From positions 1 to 52,106 of the forward strand of contig CADBRU010000005.1 in assembly GCA_902797165.1 (NCBI GenBank): DNA of 52,106 bases, read 5' to 3'. The notes under the pieces were generated by a model, which worked only from the letters and a program-made list of their open reading frames with translations, was not told where the DNA came from and did no database searches. Position 1 is the first letter of the stretch. Every line of letters begins with the position of its first letter. This stretch comes from an uncultured Elusimicrobium sp. (GTDB taxonomy: Bacteria > Elusimicrobiota > Elusimicrobia > Elusimicrobiales > Elusimicrobiaceae). The translations under genes and the position numbers were made by a program. This document shows positions 27,921 to 38,516 of this stretch, one piece after another.

Positions 27921-28444
27921 AAAGCACAGACCGTATTTTAGCCACCCGGTATGCACGCGCGTATGACGCACTAAGTAAGGATGCTTCGCAAGCGGCTACT
28001 GCCTGTGAATCTTTACAGGCGGCTGCAACGCAACTTGCCAAGGCGCGCAGTTATATGCAAGATCCGGCCGTTGCTACTACGGAAAAACAAGCCTTTGTGC
28101 AAAAATTATTCGGTGCACAAACGCAAGTGAGTGCTTTTTTAACTACGCTACTGGCTACGAAACGGTATTATTTGTTGGATGTTTGTGCCCGTGAGGTGCA
28201 ATATCTATTAGATAAAAGACGCGGCATTTTGCGTGCGCAAGTGCAAAGTGCTTTTGAACTGGAAAGCGCACAAAAAAAGAAAACGGAAGAAGTATTAAGT
28301 AAATTAACCGGCAAAACGGTACGCGCGCAGTTTGGCGTAGATCCGAATTTGCTGGGCGGTTTGCAAGTACGTATTGAGGATACATTAATAGACGGAAGTT
28401 TCAAAAGACGTTTTGAAAAATTACAAGAAGAATTACTTAAATAG
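27917..28444 (+). CDS. atpH: ATP synthase F1 subunit delta
   Basis: OSCP/delta subunit linking the stalk to the alpha/beta head. The 175-residue product has the N-terminal RYARAYDAL motif and the C-terminal signature DPNLLGGLQVRIEDTLIDGSFKRRFEKLQEELL. It sits between atpF and atpA in canonical order. Confidence 0.94.
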   Translation: MKSTDRILATRYARAYDALSKDASQAATACESLQAAATQLAKARSYMQDPAVATTEKQAFVQKLFGAQTQVSAFLTTLLATKRYYLLDVCAREVQYLLDKRRGILRAQVQSAFELESAQKKKTEEVLSKLTGKTVRAQFGVDPNLLGGLQVRIEDTLIDGSFKRRFEKLQEELLK

Positions 28445-28455
28445 CGGTGTAATAT

Positions 28456-29982
28456 ATGGCAATCAGACCGGAAGAAATAACAAATATAATCAAAGAAAAA
28501 ATTGAAAAGTTCGACACGAAAGCCGATTTAAGTGAAGTCGGTACGGTCATCCAAGTAGGAGACGGTATCGCACGCGTGTACGGACTGAGAAACGTCAAAG
28601 CCTCCGAATTGGTGGACTTTGGTAAAGGCATTAAGGGTATGGCCATGAACTTGGAGTACGACAACGTAGGTTGTGTACTGATGGGGCCGGATGATCAGGT
28701 GCATGAAGGCAGCACCGTAAAACGCACGGGAGAAGTAATCAGTATCCCGGTGGGGGATGAGATTATCGGCCGGGTTGTAGATCCGCTAGGTCGCCCGTTA
28801 GACGGCAAAAAGGAAATCAAAGCCGAAAAAGAAATGCCTATGGATATTGTGGCTCCGGGTATTGTGGAGCGTCAGCCCGTCAAACAACCGCTGCAAACCG
28901 GTCTGAAAGCAGTGGATGCTTTGGTGCCTATTGGAAAAGGACAGCGCGAACTGATTGTAGGAGACCGCCAAACCGGCAAAACCGCTATTGCCATTGACGC
29001 GATTATCAATCAAAAGAATTTACCGCCGCAAGAACGTTGTTTGTGTATTTATGTGGCGGTCGGACAAAAAAACAGTACCGTAGCACAAGTGGTTAAAACT
29101 TTAACCGATTTCGGTGCGATGGAATATACCACCGTCGTGGCGGCTACCGCTTCCGATCCGGCTTCCATGCTTTATATTGCTCCGTATGCCGGTTGTGCCA
29201 TCGGTGAGTATTTTATGTGGAAAGGCAAAGATGTGCTGATTGTGTATGACGATTTGTCTAAACACGCACAAGCCTACCGCGAAATGTCACTTTTACTGCG
29301 TCGCCCGCCCGGCCGCGAAGCCTACCCGGGAGACGTATTTTATTTGCATTCCCGTTTGCTTGAACGCGCTTGCAAACTTTCCAAAGAAAACGGAGGCGGT
29401 TCTCTGACGGCCCTTCCCATTATTGAAACGCAAGCCAACGACGTATCTGCTTATATTCCGACTAACGTAATTTCTATTACGGACGGACAGATTTATTTGG
29501 AAAGCAGTTTGTTCTTAAGCGGTGTTAAACCGGCTATTAACGTAGGGCTTTCCGTATCGCGCGTGGGCGGTTCGGCTCAACGCAAAACCATGCGTAAAGT
29601 GGCCGGTACCTTGCGTGTGGATATGTCGCAGTATCAGGAACTGGCGGGTTTTGCACAATTCGGTTCGGAACTGGATAAAGAATCTCAACGTCAAATCGAA
29701 CGCGGCAAACGCATGAACGAACTGTTAAAGCAAGATCAGTATCAACCCATGCGGCTGAGTCAACAAGTGTTGGTATTATATGCCGGCGTGCACGGTTATA
29801 CGGACGGGGTTGCGGTCGATCAAGTACGCGCTTATGAAAAGCAACTGCTTGCTTGGGCGGACGTGCAACAAAAACCGCTGATGGATGAGTTAGACAAGGC
29901 CGCCGAACTGACCGACGAATTGACGGTTGGTTTAGACGAGGCGTTGACGCAATTTCAAACTATCTTTCATGGAAAAAAATAG
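28456..29982 (+). CDS. atpA: ATP synthase F1 subunit alpha
   Basis: Non-catalytic nucleotide-binding subunit of F1. The 508-residue product has [14 protein letters not shown], the Walker [16 protein letters not shown] near residue 170, the Walker B-like [16 protein letters not shown] and [26 protein letters not shown]. The essential arginine region [11 protein letters not shown] is present. Length is normal. It is followed after nine bases not by atpG but by an epimerase gene. Confidence 0.97.
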   Translation: MAIRPEEITNIIKEKIEKFDTKADLSEVGTVIQVGDGIARVYGLRNVKASELVDFGKGIKGMAMNLEYDNVGCVLMGPDDQVHEGSTVKRTGEVISIPVGDEIIGRVVDPLGRPLDGKKEIKAEKEMPMDIVAPGIVERQPVKQPLQTGLKAVDALVPIGKGQRELIVGDRQTGKTAIAIDAIINQKNLPPQERCLCIYVAVGQKNSTVAQVVKTLTDFGAMEYTTVVAATASDPASMLYIAPYAGCAIGEYFMWKGKDVLIVYDDLSKHAQAYREMSLLLRRPPGREAYPGDVFYLHSRLLERACKLSKENGGGSLTALPIIETQANDVSAYIPTNVISITDGQIYLESSLFLSGVKPAINVGLSVSRVGGSAQRKTMRKVAGTLRVDMSQYQELAGFAQFGSELDKESQRQIERGKRMNELLKQDQYQPMRLSQQVLVLYAGVHGYTDGVAVDQVRAYEKQLLAWADVQQKPLMDELDKAAELTDELTVGLDEALTQFQTIFHGKK

Positions 29983-29991
29983 GAGTAAGTT

Positions 29992-30924
29992 ATGGATAAG
30001 AAAAAATATTTAGTAACGGGCGGGGCCGGTTTTATCGGCAGTAATATTGCCAAAACCTTGGAGGCACAAGGCCATGAAGTTACCGTTGTGGACGACTTTG
30101 AGCATAACGGACACTTTAAAAATCTAATCGGATTTAAAGGTGATGTGTACGGCATTAATTTGTATGAGGAGTTGCCCGAACCCGACTATTATGACGGTAT
30201 TTTCCATGAAGCGGCTATTACCGATACTACCGTGATGGACCAAGCGGAGATGATGCATCAAAATGTAGAAGCGTTCCGCAATATTTTAAACTACGCGGCG
30301 GAAAACGAAATTCGCAAAGTAGTATATGCTTCTTCCGCGGCCACCTACGGAAACGGTGCGGTGCCTATGAAAGAAAGCCAACCGACACACCCGGAAAACG
30401 TATACGGTTTTTCTAAAGTGATTGATGATAATGTAGCGCGTAAATTTTCGCAAGATAATAACGATATGAAAATTATCGGACTGCGCTATTTCAATGTGTT
30501 CGGCCCCGGGGAATATTACAAGGGCAAAATGGCCAGTATGGTGTATCAACTTTACAAACAAATGAAAGAAGGAAAACGTCCGCGTGTGTTTAAATACGGC
30601 GAACAAATGCGCGATTTTGTGTATGTAAAAGATATTGTGAAAGCCAATTTGTGTGCTATGAAAAACGGGAAAGAAACCTGTGTGCTTAACGCCGCTACAG
30701 GGGTAGCCCGCAGTTATAATGATGTGATTAAATGTTTAAATCACGAACTCGGCACAAACTTAGAGCCGGATTATTTTGACAATCCGTATTCTTCCTTCTT
30801 CCAAAATAAAACCGAAGCGGATATGAGTTTGGCTAAGGAAAAAACAGGGTACACCCCTGATTATACGTTAGAAACCGCCATTGCCGATTATGTGGCAATT
30901 TTGGAAGGTAAGAAAGAAAATTAA
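29992..30924 (+). CDS. HldD-like ADP-glycero-manno-heptose 6-epimerase
   Basis: NAD(P)-dependent short-chain sugar epimerase, best match by motif to HldD/RfaD, which makes ADP-L-glycero-D-manno-heptose for LPS inner core. The 310-residue protein has the Rossmann motif TGGAGFIG (residues 9-16), the catalytic Y138-x3-K142 in VYGFSK, and the HldD-type segments RYFNVFGPGEYYKGKMASM and QMRDFVYVKDIVKANL. It lies inside the ATP synthase operon between atpA and atpG, with ribosome site AGGAGTAAGTT and only nine and eight bases to its neighbours, so it is almost certainly co-transcribed. A different NDP-sugar epimerase is possible. Confidence 0.82.
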   Translation: MDKKKYLVTGGAGFIGSNIAKTLEAQGHEVTVVDDFEHNGHFKNLIGFKGDVYGINLYEELPEPDYYDGIFHEAAITDTTVMDQAEMMHQNVEAFRNILNYAAENEIRKVVYASSAATYGNGAVPMKESQPTHPENVYGFSKVIDDNVARKFSQDNNDMKIIGLRYFNVFGPGEYYKGKMASMVYQLYKQMKEGKRPRVFKYGEQMRDFVYVKDIVKANLCAMKNGKETCVLNAATGVARSYNDVIKCLNHELGTNLEPDYFDNPYSSFFQNKTEADMSLAKEKTGYTPDYTLETAIADYVAILEGKKEN

Positions 30925-30932
30925 GGATTTAT

Positions 30933-31841
30933 ATGGAATCATTGCGCGATATACGCCAAAACATTAAGGCTATTAAATCGACCCAGCAAATCATGCAAAC
31001 CATGAAGATGATTTCCAGTGCGCGCATTCGCAAAGCACAGGAATCGATGGACAATGCCCGTCCGTTTGCAACCAAAATGTTGGAGATGGTGGCCGATTTG
31101 AAAGAGGAAGTGCTCGCGCAAACCGATACCGAATCGGAAATAGAAAGCGGAGCGTCACGTTTCCTACTTAATAAAACGGGCAATCCGAACAAAATCGGAC
31201 TGGTCGTAATTACCGGTGACAAAGGACTAGCGGGATCGTTTAATGCGGTCATTTTGCGTGCGGCCGTTGCGTTTCTAAAAAAACATCAAGACAAAGAAGT
31301 TTTTGTATTTTGTATCGGCAAAAAAGGGCGCGATTTTATTAATCGTTTCCATAAGAAAAATATTCAAATTGTTTATTCCAGTATCGGTATTTTCCCTAAA
31401 GTAACTTACGCGCATGCGGAACTGCTGGGAGAGGCAATTTTAAAAGAATATTTTGAACGTAATTTAGGCAGTGTGACGCTGATTTATAATGATTTTAAGT
31501 CCAGAGGCAGTCAGCAATTAAGAGAAGCAAGCATTTTGCCGTTTAATGCATTGCCGACGGTGCATGATAAAACAGACGATACAGAATTTTTATTTGAACC
31601 GGGTGTGCAGGAGATTTTCCGAATTTTAGTCCCGCGTTTAATGAAGGCAAATATGTATCGTGTATTACTCGAAAGCCAAGCGGCCAATTTGGCTGCTACC
31701 ATGAACGCCATGGATGCCGCCAGTAAAAATGCGGGAGAGTTAGTGCAGACGTTAGGTGTAAAATTAAATAAAGTCCGTCAAGCGGGCATTACCAATGAGA
31801 TTTTAGATATCGTCAACGGGGCAGAAGCCCTGAACGGTTAA
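30933..31841 (+). CDS. atpG: ATP synthase F1 subunit gamma
   Basis: Central shaft of F1. The 302-residue protein starts MESLRDIRQNIKAIKSTQQIMQTMKMISSARIRKAQ, has LVVITGDKGLAGSFNAVIL, and ends with the coiled-coil signature LESQAANLAATMNAMDAASKNAGELVQTL..LNKVRQAGITNEILDIVNGAEAL. It is complete, after the epimerase gene. Confidence 0.96.
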   Translation: MESLRDIRQNIKAIKSTQQIMQTMKMISSARIRKAQESMDNARPFATKMLEMVADLKEEVLAQTDTESEIESGASRFLLNKTGNPNKIGLVVITGDKGLAGSFNAVILRAAVAFLKKHQDKEVFVFCIGKKGRDFINRFHKKNIQIVYSSIGIFPKVTYAHAELLGEAILKEYFERNLGSVTLIYNDFKSRGSQQLREASILPFNALPTVHDKTDDTEFLFEPGVQEIFRILVPRLMKANMYRVLLESQAANLAATMNAMDAASKNAGELVQTLGVKLNKVRQAGITNEILDIVNGAEALNG

Positions 31842-31847
31842 ATTTAG

Positions 31848-33287
<1,440 letters not shown>

Positions 33288-33289
33288 TT

Positions 33290-33703
33290 ATGTCCAAAAC
33301 CTTCACGCTAAACCTAATTACTCCGCAAAGGCAAATTCTGCAAGATCTGCCGGTGGAATCTATTGTGCTACCGGCCTTGTCGGGAGAAATGGGAGTACTG
33401 GCGGGACATATCCCGATGGTGGTGCAACTGGGTTTGGGGTCTTTACGCTATAAGCAAGAAGGGATAGAAAAAGAGTTTGCCGTAATGGGCGGTTTTGCCG
33501 AAATTATGCATACTACCGTAAATGTATTTGCCGAAGGAGCAGACTTGGCAGAAGAGATTGATGAGGAAGAAGAAAAGCAAAAAATCAAACGCGCCAAAGA
33601 ATCTCTTTCACGCAAAGATGCGGACATTGATTTTGAACTGGCGGAACTGGAAATCAAACAGTCCCTTGCCCGCATGAAAGTTAAAAAACGCCATTTGAAT
33701 TAA
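33290..33703 (+). CDS. atpC: ATP synthase F1 subunit epsilon
   Basis: Regulatory subunit that ends the operon. The 137-residue product has the N-terminal beta sandwich (FTLNLITPQRQILQDLPVESIVLPALSGEMGVLAGHIPMV) and the C-terminal helical hairpin (AEEIDEEEEKQKIKRAKESLSRKDADIDFELAELEIKQSLARMKV). Length is typical. Confidence 0.94.
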   Translation: MSKTFTLNLITPQRQILQDLPVESIVLPALSGEMGVLAGHIPMVVQLGLGSLRYKQEGIEKEFAVMGGFAEIMHTTVNVFAEGADLAEEIDEEEEKQKIKRAKESLSRKDADIDFELAELEIKQSLARMKVKKRHLN

Positions 33704-33728
33704 CTTAACTATGAAAAAGGAGCAAAAT

Positions 33729-34538
33729 ATGAGAGACGTCAGCCCTGTAGTGATTCCGTGGGGAAAAATAATGTTAGTGTTTTTCTTCATCGTATTGTTT
33801 ATTGCCGCAATGGGTTCTTATTTCACCGTTCCGGCCGGCAGTGTAGCCATTAAACTGCGCTTCGGAAAAATTATAGATTCTTACACGGAAGGTATCCATA
33901 TAAAGATTCCGTTTGTAGATCAAGTGGAAAAATTTTCCGTCCGCATCAAAAAAGATTCTTTCCAAACCGAAGCATTTTCTAAAGATTTGCAGACGGTAAA
34001 ATTAACCTTGGCCATTAACCACCGCATTTTGCCTGACACCATTATTTCTATTTACCGCAACTTAGGGCCCGACTATACCAACACGGTACTGCGCCCAATG
34101 GTGGAAGAATGGACCAAAGCGGTACTGGCCAAATATTCGGCCGAATCGGTCATCTCAAACCGTGTGCAAGTGGCACAAGAATTAGACCAAATTTTGAAAT
34201 CTAAAATGAACGAAAAGCAAGTCATTGTGTCTGACATTGCTATTACCGATTTTGATTTCTCCCCGCAATTTTTAAAAGCGGTAGAAGAAAAGCAAATTGC
34301 CGAACAAGAAGCTAAACGCGCTACCAACTTGGTAGAAAAAGTGAAAAAAGAAGCCGAGCAGAAAATTCTGCAAGCCGAAGCGGAAGCCAAATCTTTACGC
34401 TTGCAACGTGAAGTTGTGTCGGATAATTTAATTAAACTGCGCCAAGTGGAAGCCCAACTTAAAGCCATTGAAAAATGGGACGGTCGTATGCCGACCTATA
34501 TGGCGGGTGGCGAAATGCCGTTTGTCATGGTAAAATAA
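33729..34538 (+). CDS. SPFH/prohibitin-domain membrane protein
   Basis: The 269-residue protein has one N-terminal transmembrane helix (IMLVFFFIVLFIAAMGSYF) followed by an SPFH/band-7 domain (VPAGSVAIKLRFGKI, EGIHIKIPFVDQVEKFSVRI) and a long Ala/Glu/Lys coiled coil (EEKQIAEQEAKRATNLVEKVKKEAEQKILQAEAEA). SPFH proteins form oligomeric rings in the inner membrane and often modulate FtsH protease (HflK/C) or membrane domains. The start at 33729 is preferred because AAGGAG lies six bases upstream; an ATG six codons earlier has no ribosome site. It follows the ATP synthase operon closely and may be co-transcribed. Confidence 0.88.
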   Translation: MRDVSPVVIPWGKIMLVFFFIVLFIAAMGSYFTVPAGSVAIKLRFGKIIDSYTEGIHIKIPFVDQVEKFSVRIKKDSFQTEAFSKDLQTVKLTLAINHRILPDTIISIYRNLGPDYTNTVLRPMVEEWTKAVLAKYSAESVISNRVQVAQELDQILKSKMNEKQVIVSDIAITDFDFSPQFLKAVEEKQIAEQEAKRATNLVEKVKKEAEQKILQAEAEAKSLRLQREVVSDNLIKLRQVEAQLKAIEKWDGRMPTYMAGGEMPFVMVK

Positions 34539-34542
34539 AGAT

Positions 34543-35697
34543 ATGACAAAAAAAGTTGCTTTTATCATCAGTGCGATTTTAATTTGTGTGTTGGCGGGAT
34601 CGTTTTGGTATGTGCGGTCCCGTCCGGCGCACAGTGAGCAAGCCAAGGCATTTGAAGCCTTGTTAAAATCGGCCGAGCAGGGAAAGGTAAAAGCACAAGT
34701 AAAAGTAGCAGATACCTATTTGTTTGGGGAAGGCGAAGTAGAGCAAAATGTTTTCCTCGCGATTTATTGGTTTACAAAGGCAGCCAAACAAGGTGACGCA
34801 GTGGCGGCTTATGCACTGGCCAAAATTTATTTAGCCGGAGAGCAAACCCCGCAAGATGTAGAGTCGGGTATTGAATATTTAAAACAATCGGTCCGTCAAA
34901 ATTACGGGCCGGCGCAATATATGCTGGGTAATTTGTATCGGACCGGTACTGCGGGTATGGAAGAAAACATCGGACAAGCCCTTTGGATGTGGCGCTTGGC
35001 AGAAGACCACGGAGACCCGCAAGCGCAAGCATTATTTGAACAGGCCAAAGTGCAATATCCGGAGTTGGCTAAACAAATAGACGAAATTTTTGCCAAAAAA
35101 CAACAGGCTTCTAAAAACGCGGATGCGGCCTTGTTTATGGCGCAGGAATACAAAAGCGGGGAACATATCGCGCAAAATGACGGCCGGTGGCTGAAATGGT
35201 TGGAAAAATCAGCCGATTTGGGCAATACACAAGCGCTCTATGAACTGTACCGCCTTTATATGGGTGGTAATTCTTTTGTAGAGCCGGATGAAAAACGCGC
35301 CTTAAAATATTTACATTTAGCCGCGGAAAAGGGCCTTGCGCAAGCGCAGTATGAAGTGGGGATGCGCATTTATCAAAATCCCAAAGGGGACGACGGTTAT
35401 CAAATTGCGTGGCAATGGTTATCCATGGCCGCAGATCAAGGATATCCGGACGCGATTTATATGAGTGGTATGATGCGCCTGAAAGGGCTTGCCGGAGAGA
35501 AAAACCCGGACGTGGCGGCATTTGCCTTTAAGCGTGCGGCCGAACTGGGGCAGCCGGAAGCACAATTTATTTTAGGGAAATCTTATCTGGAAGGGGTCGG
35601 CGTTGTGGCCGACAAAGCCGAAGCCAAAAAATGGCTTGAAATGGCCGCGCAAAACGGAAATAAAGATGCCGCCGAGTTATTAAAAACCGTTAAATAA
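34543..35697 (+). CDS. Exported Sel1-repeat (SLR) protein
   Basis: The 384-residue protein starts with a signal peptide or anchor (VAFIISAILICVLAGSFWYV). Tandem Sel1-like repeats follow, seen as recurrent A-x-Y-x-L-A-x-x-Y/G-x-G segments: AKVQVADTYLFGEGEV, AAYALAKIYLAGEQT, AQYMLGNLYRTGT, TQALYELYRLYMGGN, AQYEVGMRIYQNPKG, DAIYMSGMMRLKGLAG and AQFILGKSYLEGVGVV. Such solenoids mediate protein interactions in the envelope; no enzyme domain is visible. It is four bases after the SPFH gene, so likely the same transcript, and converges on a pilin with only four bases between stops. Confidence 0.85.
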   Translation: MTKKVAFIISAILICVLAGSFWYVRSRPAHSEQAKAFEALLKSAEQGKVKAQVKVADTYLFGEGEVEQNVFLAIYWFTKAAKQGDAVAAYALAKIYLAGEQTPQDVESGIEYLKQSVRQNYGPAQYMLGNLYRTGTAGMEENIGQALWMWRLAEDHGDPQAQALFEQAKVQYPELAKQIDEIFAKKQQASKNADAALFMAQEYKSGEHIAQNDGRWLKWLEKSADLGNTQALYELYRLYMGGNSFVEPDEKRALKYLHLAAEKGLAQAQYEVGMRIYQNPKGDDGYQIAWQWLSMAADQGYPDAIYMSGMMRLKGLAGEKNPDVAAFAFKRAAELGQPEAQFILGKSYLEGVGVVADKAEAKKWLEMAAQNGNKDAAELLKTVK

Positions 35698-35701
35698 CGA
35701 C

Positions 35702-36181
35702 TTATTCGTCATGATATGTAAAACCTTGCCCCTCTAATGATTTACAAACTTTTCTACCAATATCGGTCTGTTGTGTAAAACAAGAATTTTCGCTATTCAT
35801 AGTGGATGTTAGGAGTTCAAGATAATAAAGATTATTCGTAATAGTATTTACGGTTGGATCTTTCTTTCGCAGAGCACGTACCAAGTCTCCGTCATCTACT
35901 TCATAAGCAAAATATTTTGTATAACAAAAGCCATCATCGTTATTTTCTACTTTGCAATTTGAAATATCAAAATCTAATTTATCGAGAGAACTCCCGCCCC
36001 ATTCACCGTTTTGCAAATGATATAACTCTTGTGCCTCTCTTAGTTTTTGGGCATTAATGAGTGCTTCGGCAACGCGGCTCTTTTCTACCGCAACGGTGTA
36101 TTGCGGCAAGGCAATGGCGGATAAAATGCCGATAATTAGCACCACCACCAGTAGTTCAATTAACGTAAAGGCTTTATTCAT
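35702..36181 (-). CDS. Type IV pilin-like protein (leader NKA)
   Basis: Predicted prepilin, 159 residues. Its leader is MNKA, so the residue before the cleavage site is Ala instead of the Gly of all other pilins here; prepilin peptidases tolerate Ala. E5 and the hydrophobic helix are conserved, then PQYTVAVEKSRVAEA. The variable region has LREAQELYHLQNGEWGGSSLDKLDF, CYTKYFAYEV and DIGRKVCKSLEGQGF, the last motif shared with the pilins at 3394 and 38517. Its 3' end abuts the Sel1 gene with no terminator between. Confidence 0.9.
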   Translation of the reverse strand: MNKAFTLIELLVVVLIIGILSAIALPQYTVAVEKSRVAEALINAQKLREAQELYHLQNGEWGGSSLDKLDFDISNCKVENNDDGFCYTKYFAYEVDDGDLVRALRKKDPTVNTITNNLYYLELLTSTMNSENSCFTQQTDIGRKVCKSLEGQGFTYHDE

Positions 36182-36219
36182 AAGTTTCCTCTTTTATTTT
36201 AATGTATTAACTTCTTTCT

Positions 36220-36248
36220 ATGCTACACAATTTTTTTAATTTTGACAA
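36220..36248 (-). promoter_or_regulatory. Pilin promoter, overlapping the PTS promoter
   Basis: On the minus strand TTGTCA, 17 bases with an A7 tract, TAGCAT. Its -35 box shares five bases with the -35 box of the divergent PTS promoter. Confidence 0.55.
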
Positions 36249-36270
36249 CATTTTATAAACATCTTATAAT
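36242..36270 (+). promoter_or_regulatory. Consensus sigma70 promoter of the PTS-nanE unit
   Basis: TTGACA, 17 bases, TATAAT: perfect consensus boxes and spacing. A leader of about 45 bases follows. Confidence 0.85.
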
Positions 36271-36320
36271 GAAAAGAGACGCTTGGTCGTCTATATTTCT
36301 CACTTTTCCCAAGGAGTTTT

Positions 36321-37817
36321 ATGTTTAAAAAATTACAACAAATCGGCAAAGCATTTATGCTGCCTATTGCTATTTTGCCGGCCGCCGGCTTGCTGCTTGG
36401 TATCGGAAGCGGCCTTTCCAACAAGGCGGCCATTGAGGCGTATCCTATTTTAAATATCGGGTGGCTGCAGGGTATTTTTAAGGTAATGACGGCGTCTGGC
36501 AATGTGGTCTTTGCCAATTTGGCTTTGCTGATTTGTGTGGGTTTGTCGTTGGGCCTTGCCAAAAAAGACAAAGGTACTGCGGCTTTGGCGGGTGCGGTGG
36601 CTTATTTGGTAATGAACGGGGCCATTTCGGGTTTTATTAATGCCTTTAATCCGGCCATCGGTAGCATTGATACGGGGGTAGTCGGGTCGATTGTGATTGC
36701 ATTTGCGGTGTCTTATTTGCATGAAAAATACGCCGATATTAAATTACCGCCTATGCTGGGGTTTTTCGGCGGGTCGCGCTTTATTCCCATTGTGTCTTCC
36801 TTTGCGGCTATTTTAATCGGCTTTGTGTTTTTCCTCGTGTGGCCGACTTTGCAAGGGTGGATGATTGCCACGGGCAAATGGATTGCGCATTTGGGTGCAA
36901 TCGGTACATTTTTCTACGGATTTTTAATGCGCCTGTCCGGCGCGGTAGGACTGCATCATATGATTTATCCGATGTTTTGGTACACCGAACTGGGCGGTAC
37001 GGAAATGGTGGCAGGTAAATTAATTGTTGGTGCACAAAATATTTTCTTTGCCCAACTGGCAGACCCCAATCACGTGGGGCTTTTTACCGAGGGAACACGC
37101 TTTTTTGCGGGCCGCTTTGCAACTATGATGTTTGGGCTTCCGGGTGCGTGTTTGGCCATGTACACCTGCGCCAAAACCGCCAAGAAAAAAGCCGTAGCGG
37201 GTTTGTTGTTTAGCGCGGGGTTGACCTCTTTCTTAACCGGTATTACCGAGCCGATTGAATTTATGTTTTTATTTGTAGCCCCGTGGCTGTATGTAATTCA
37301 TGCGTTCTTGGACGGGGTGTCTTTCTTTATTGCGGATATTTTAAATATCTCTATCGGCAATAGTTTCTCCGGCGGGGTCATTGATTTCTTACTGTTTGGG
37401 GTTTTGCAAGGAAATGCCAAAACCAATTGGCTCATTGTGCTGATAGTAGGGCCGATTTGGACGGTGCTGTATTATTTCTTATTTGTGTTTTTGATTAAAC
37501 GCTTTGACGTACTTACGCCGGGGCGCGAAGCCGATGACCAAGAAGAAGTTAAAGTAGTCACGCGTGACAGTATGACGCAAACCGCCGAGCAAATCATTGT
37601 GGCACTGGGCGGTAAAGAGAATATTGAAGAAGTGGACGCGTGCATTACGCGCTTGCGGGTGTCGGTAAAAGATGTTAAAAAAGTAGATAAAGACCAACTC
37701 AAAAAATTAGGCGCACGCGGTGTGCTGGATGTAACGGGCGGCGTGCAAGCGGTGTTTGGCACGATGTCAGACTCACTCAAGCAACGCATCAATGCTATTT
37801 TGGGTAAGAACGAATAG
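36321..37817 (+). CDS. PTS sugar transporter EIICB, glucose/N-acetylglucosamine superfamily
   Basis: Inner-membrane permease that imports and phosphorylates a sugar using phosphate relayed from HPr and EIIA. The 498-residue protein has an N-terminal EIIC domain with ~10 helices (FMLPIAILPAAGLLLGIG, LHHMIYPMFW, the ITEPIEFMF substrate motif) and a C-terminal EIIB domain with the phosphocysteine C441 in VDACITRLRV and VTGGVQAVFG. No EIIA domain is fused. The neighbouring nanE suggests the substrate may be an amino sugar such as GlcNAc or ManNAc (inference); glucose remains possible. Confidence 0.85.
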   Translation: MFKKLQQIGKAFMLPIAILPAAGLLLGIGSGLSNKAAIEAYPILNIGWLQGIFKVMTASGNVVFANLALLICVGLSLGLAKKDKGTAALAGAVAYLVMNGAISGFINAFNPAIGSIDTGVVGSIVIAFAVSYLHEKYADIKLPPMLGFFGGSRFIPIVSSFAAILIGFVFFLVWPTLQGWMIATGKWIAHLGAIGTFFYGFLMRLSGAVGLHHMIYPMFWYTELGGTEMVAGKLIVGAQNIFFAQLADPNHVGLFTEGTRFFAGRFATMMFGLPGACLAMYTCAKTAKKKAVAGLLFSAGLTSFLTGITEPIEFMFLFVAPWLYVIHAFLDGVSFFIADILNISIGNSFSGGVIDFLLFGVLQGNAKTNWLIVLIVGPIWTVLYYFLFVFLIKRFDVLTPGREADDQEEVKVVTRDSMTQTAEQIIVALGGKENIEEVDACITRLRVSVKDVKKVDKDQLKKLGARGVLDVTGGVQAVFGTMSDSLKQRINAILGKNE

Positions 37818-37825
37818 GAGAATTT

Positions 37826-38476
37826 ATGAATAGAGGACTCATTGTTTCTTGCCAAGCCTTACCGGAAGAGCCGTTGCACAGTTCGTTTATTATGTCACGC
37901 ATGGCACTGGCGGCAGAAATGGCCGGAGCCGTCGGCATACGTGCCAACAGTGTGGCCGATATTACGGAAATACAAAAGACGGTGAAACTGCCCATTATCG
38001 GCATCATTAAGCAAAATTATCCGGACCATAAAGCCTATATTACGCCCACGCGCAAAGAGTTGGACGCACTGCTGGGACTTAATATTGATGTTATTGCTTT
38101 AGATGCTACGGTCAATGCAGATACCGCCTTACTACGCAGTCTTAAAAAAGAATTTCCGCATCAAAAATTTATGGCCGATATTGCTACAGCAGATGAGGCT
38201 CTGCGCGCGGCGGAAGAATTTGGGTTTGATTTTGTAGGCACTACTTTAACGGGTTATACAGAGCAGTCCAAGGGGCTGATTAATTTTGATGTTCTGCACG
38301 CTATTGTGGGGCGTTTACAAGTGCCTATTGTGGCGGAGGGGAATTTCGACACGCCCGAAAAAGCGCGCCGCGCTTTAGAAGCCGGAGCGTATGCGGTAGT
38401 GGTGGGCGGAGCCATTACGCGCCCGCAGTTGATTGCCAAAAAGTTTGTAGAAGAAATGAAAAAAGCAGTAAAGTAA
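37826..38476 (+). CDS. nanE: N-acylglucosamine-6-phosphate 2-epimerase
   Basis: TIM-barrel enzyme interconverting ManNAc-6-P and GlcNAc-6-P in amino-sugar and sialic acid catabolism. The 216-residue protein shows LIVSCQALPEEPLHSSFIMSRMALAAEMAGAVGIRANS, PIIGIIKQNYP, the catalytic-site DVIALDATVNA, FMADIATADEA, FVGTTLTGYTEQS, and IVAEGNFDTPEKARRALEAGAYAVVVGGAITRP. It follows the PTS gene after eight bases, so PTS uptake feeds it directly. A pilin gene begins 40 bases downstream without a visible terminator. Confidence 0.92.
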   Translation: MNRGLIVSCQALPEEPLHSSFIMSRMALAAEMAGAVGIRANSVADITEIQKTVKLPIIGIIKQNYPDHKAYITPTRKELDALLGLNIDVIALDATVNADTALLRSLKKEFPHQKFMADIATADEALRAAEEFGFDFVGTTLTGYTEQSKGLINFDVLHAIVGRLQVPIVAEGNFDTPEKARRALEAGAYAVVVGGAITRPQLIAKKFVEEMKKAVK

Positions 38477-38516
38477 CAGTAACAAATTGCAGTAAAAATT
38501 AAAACAGGAGAAAAGT

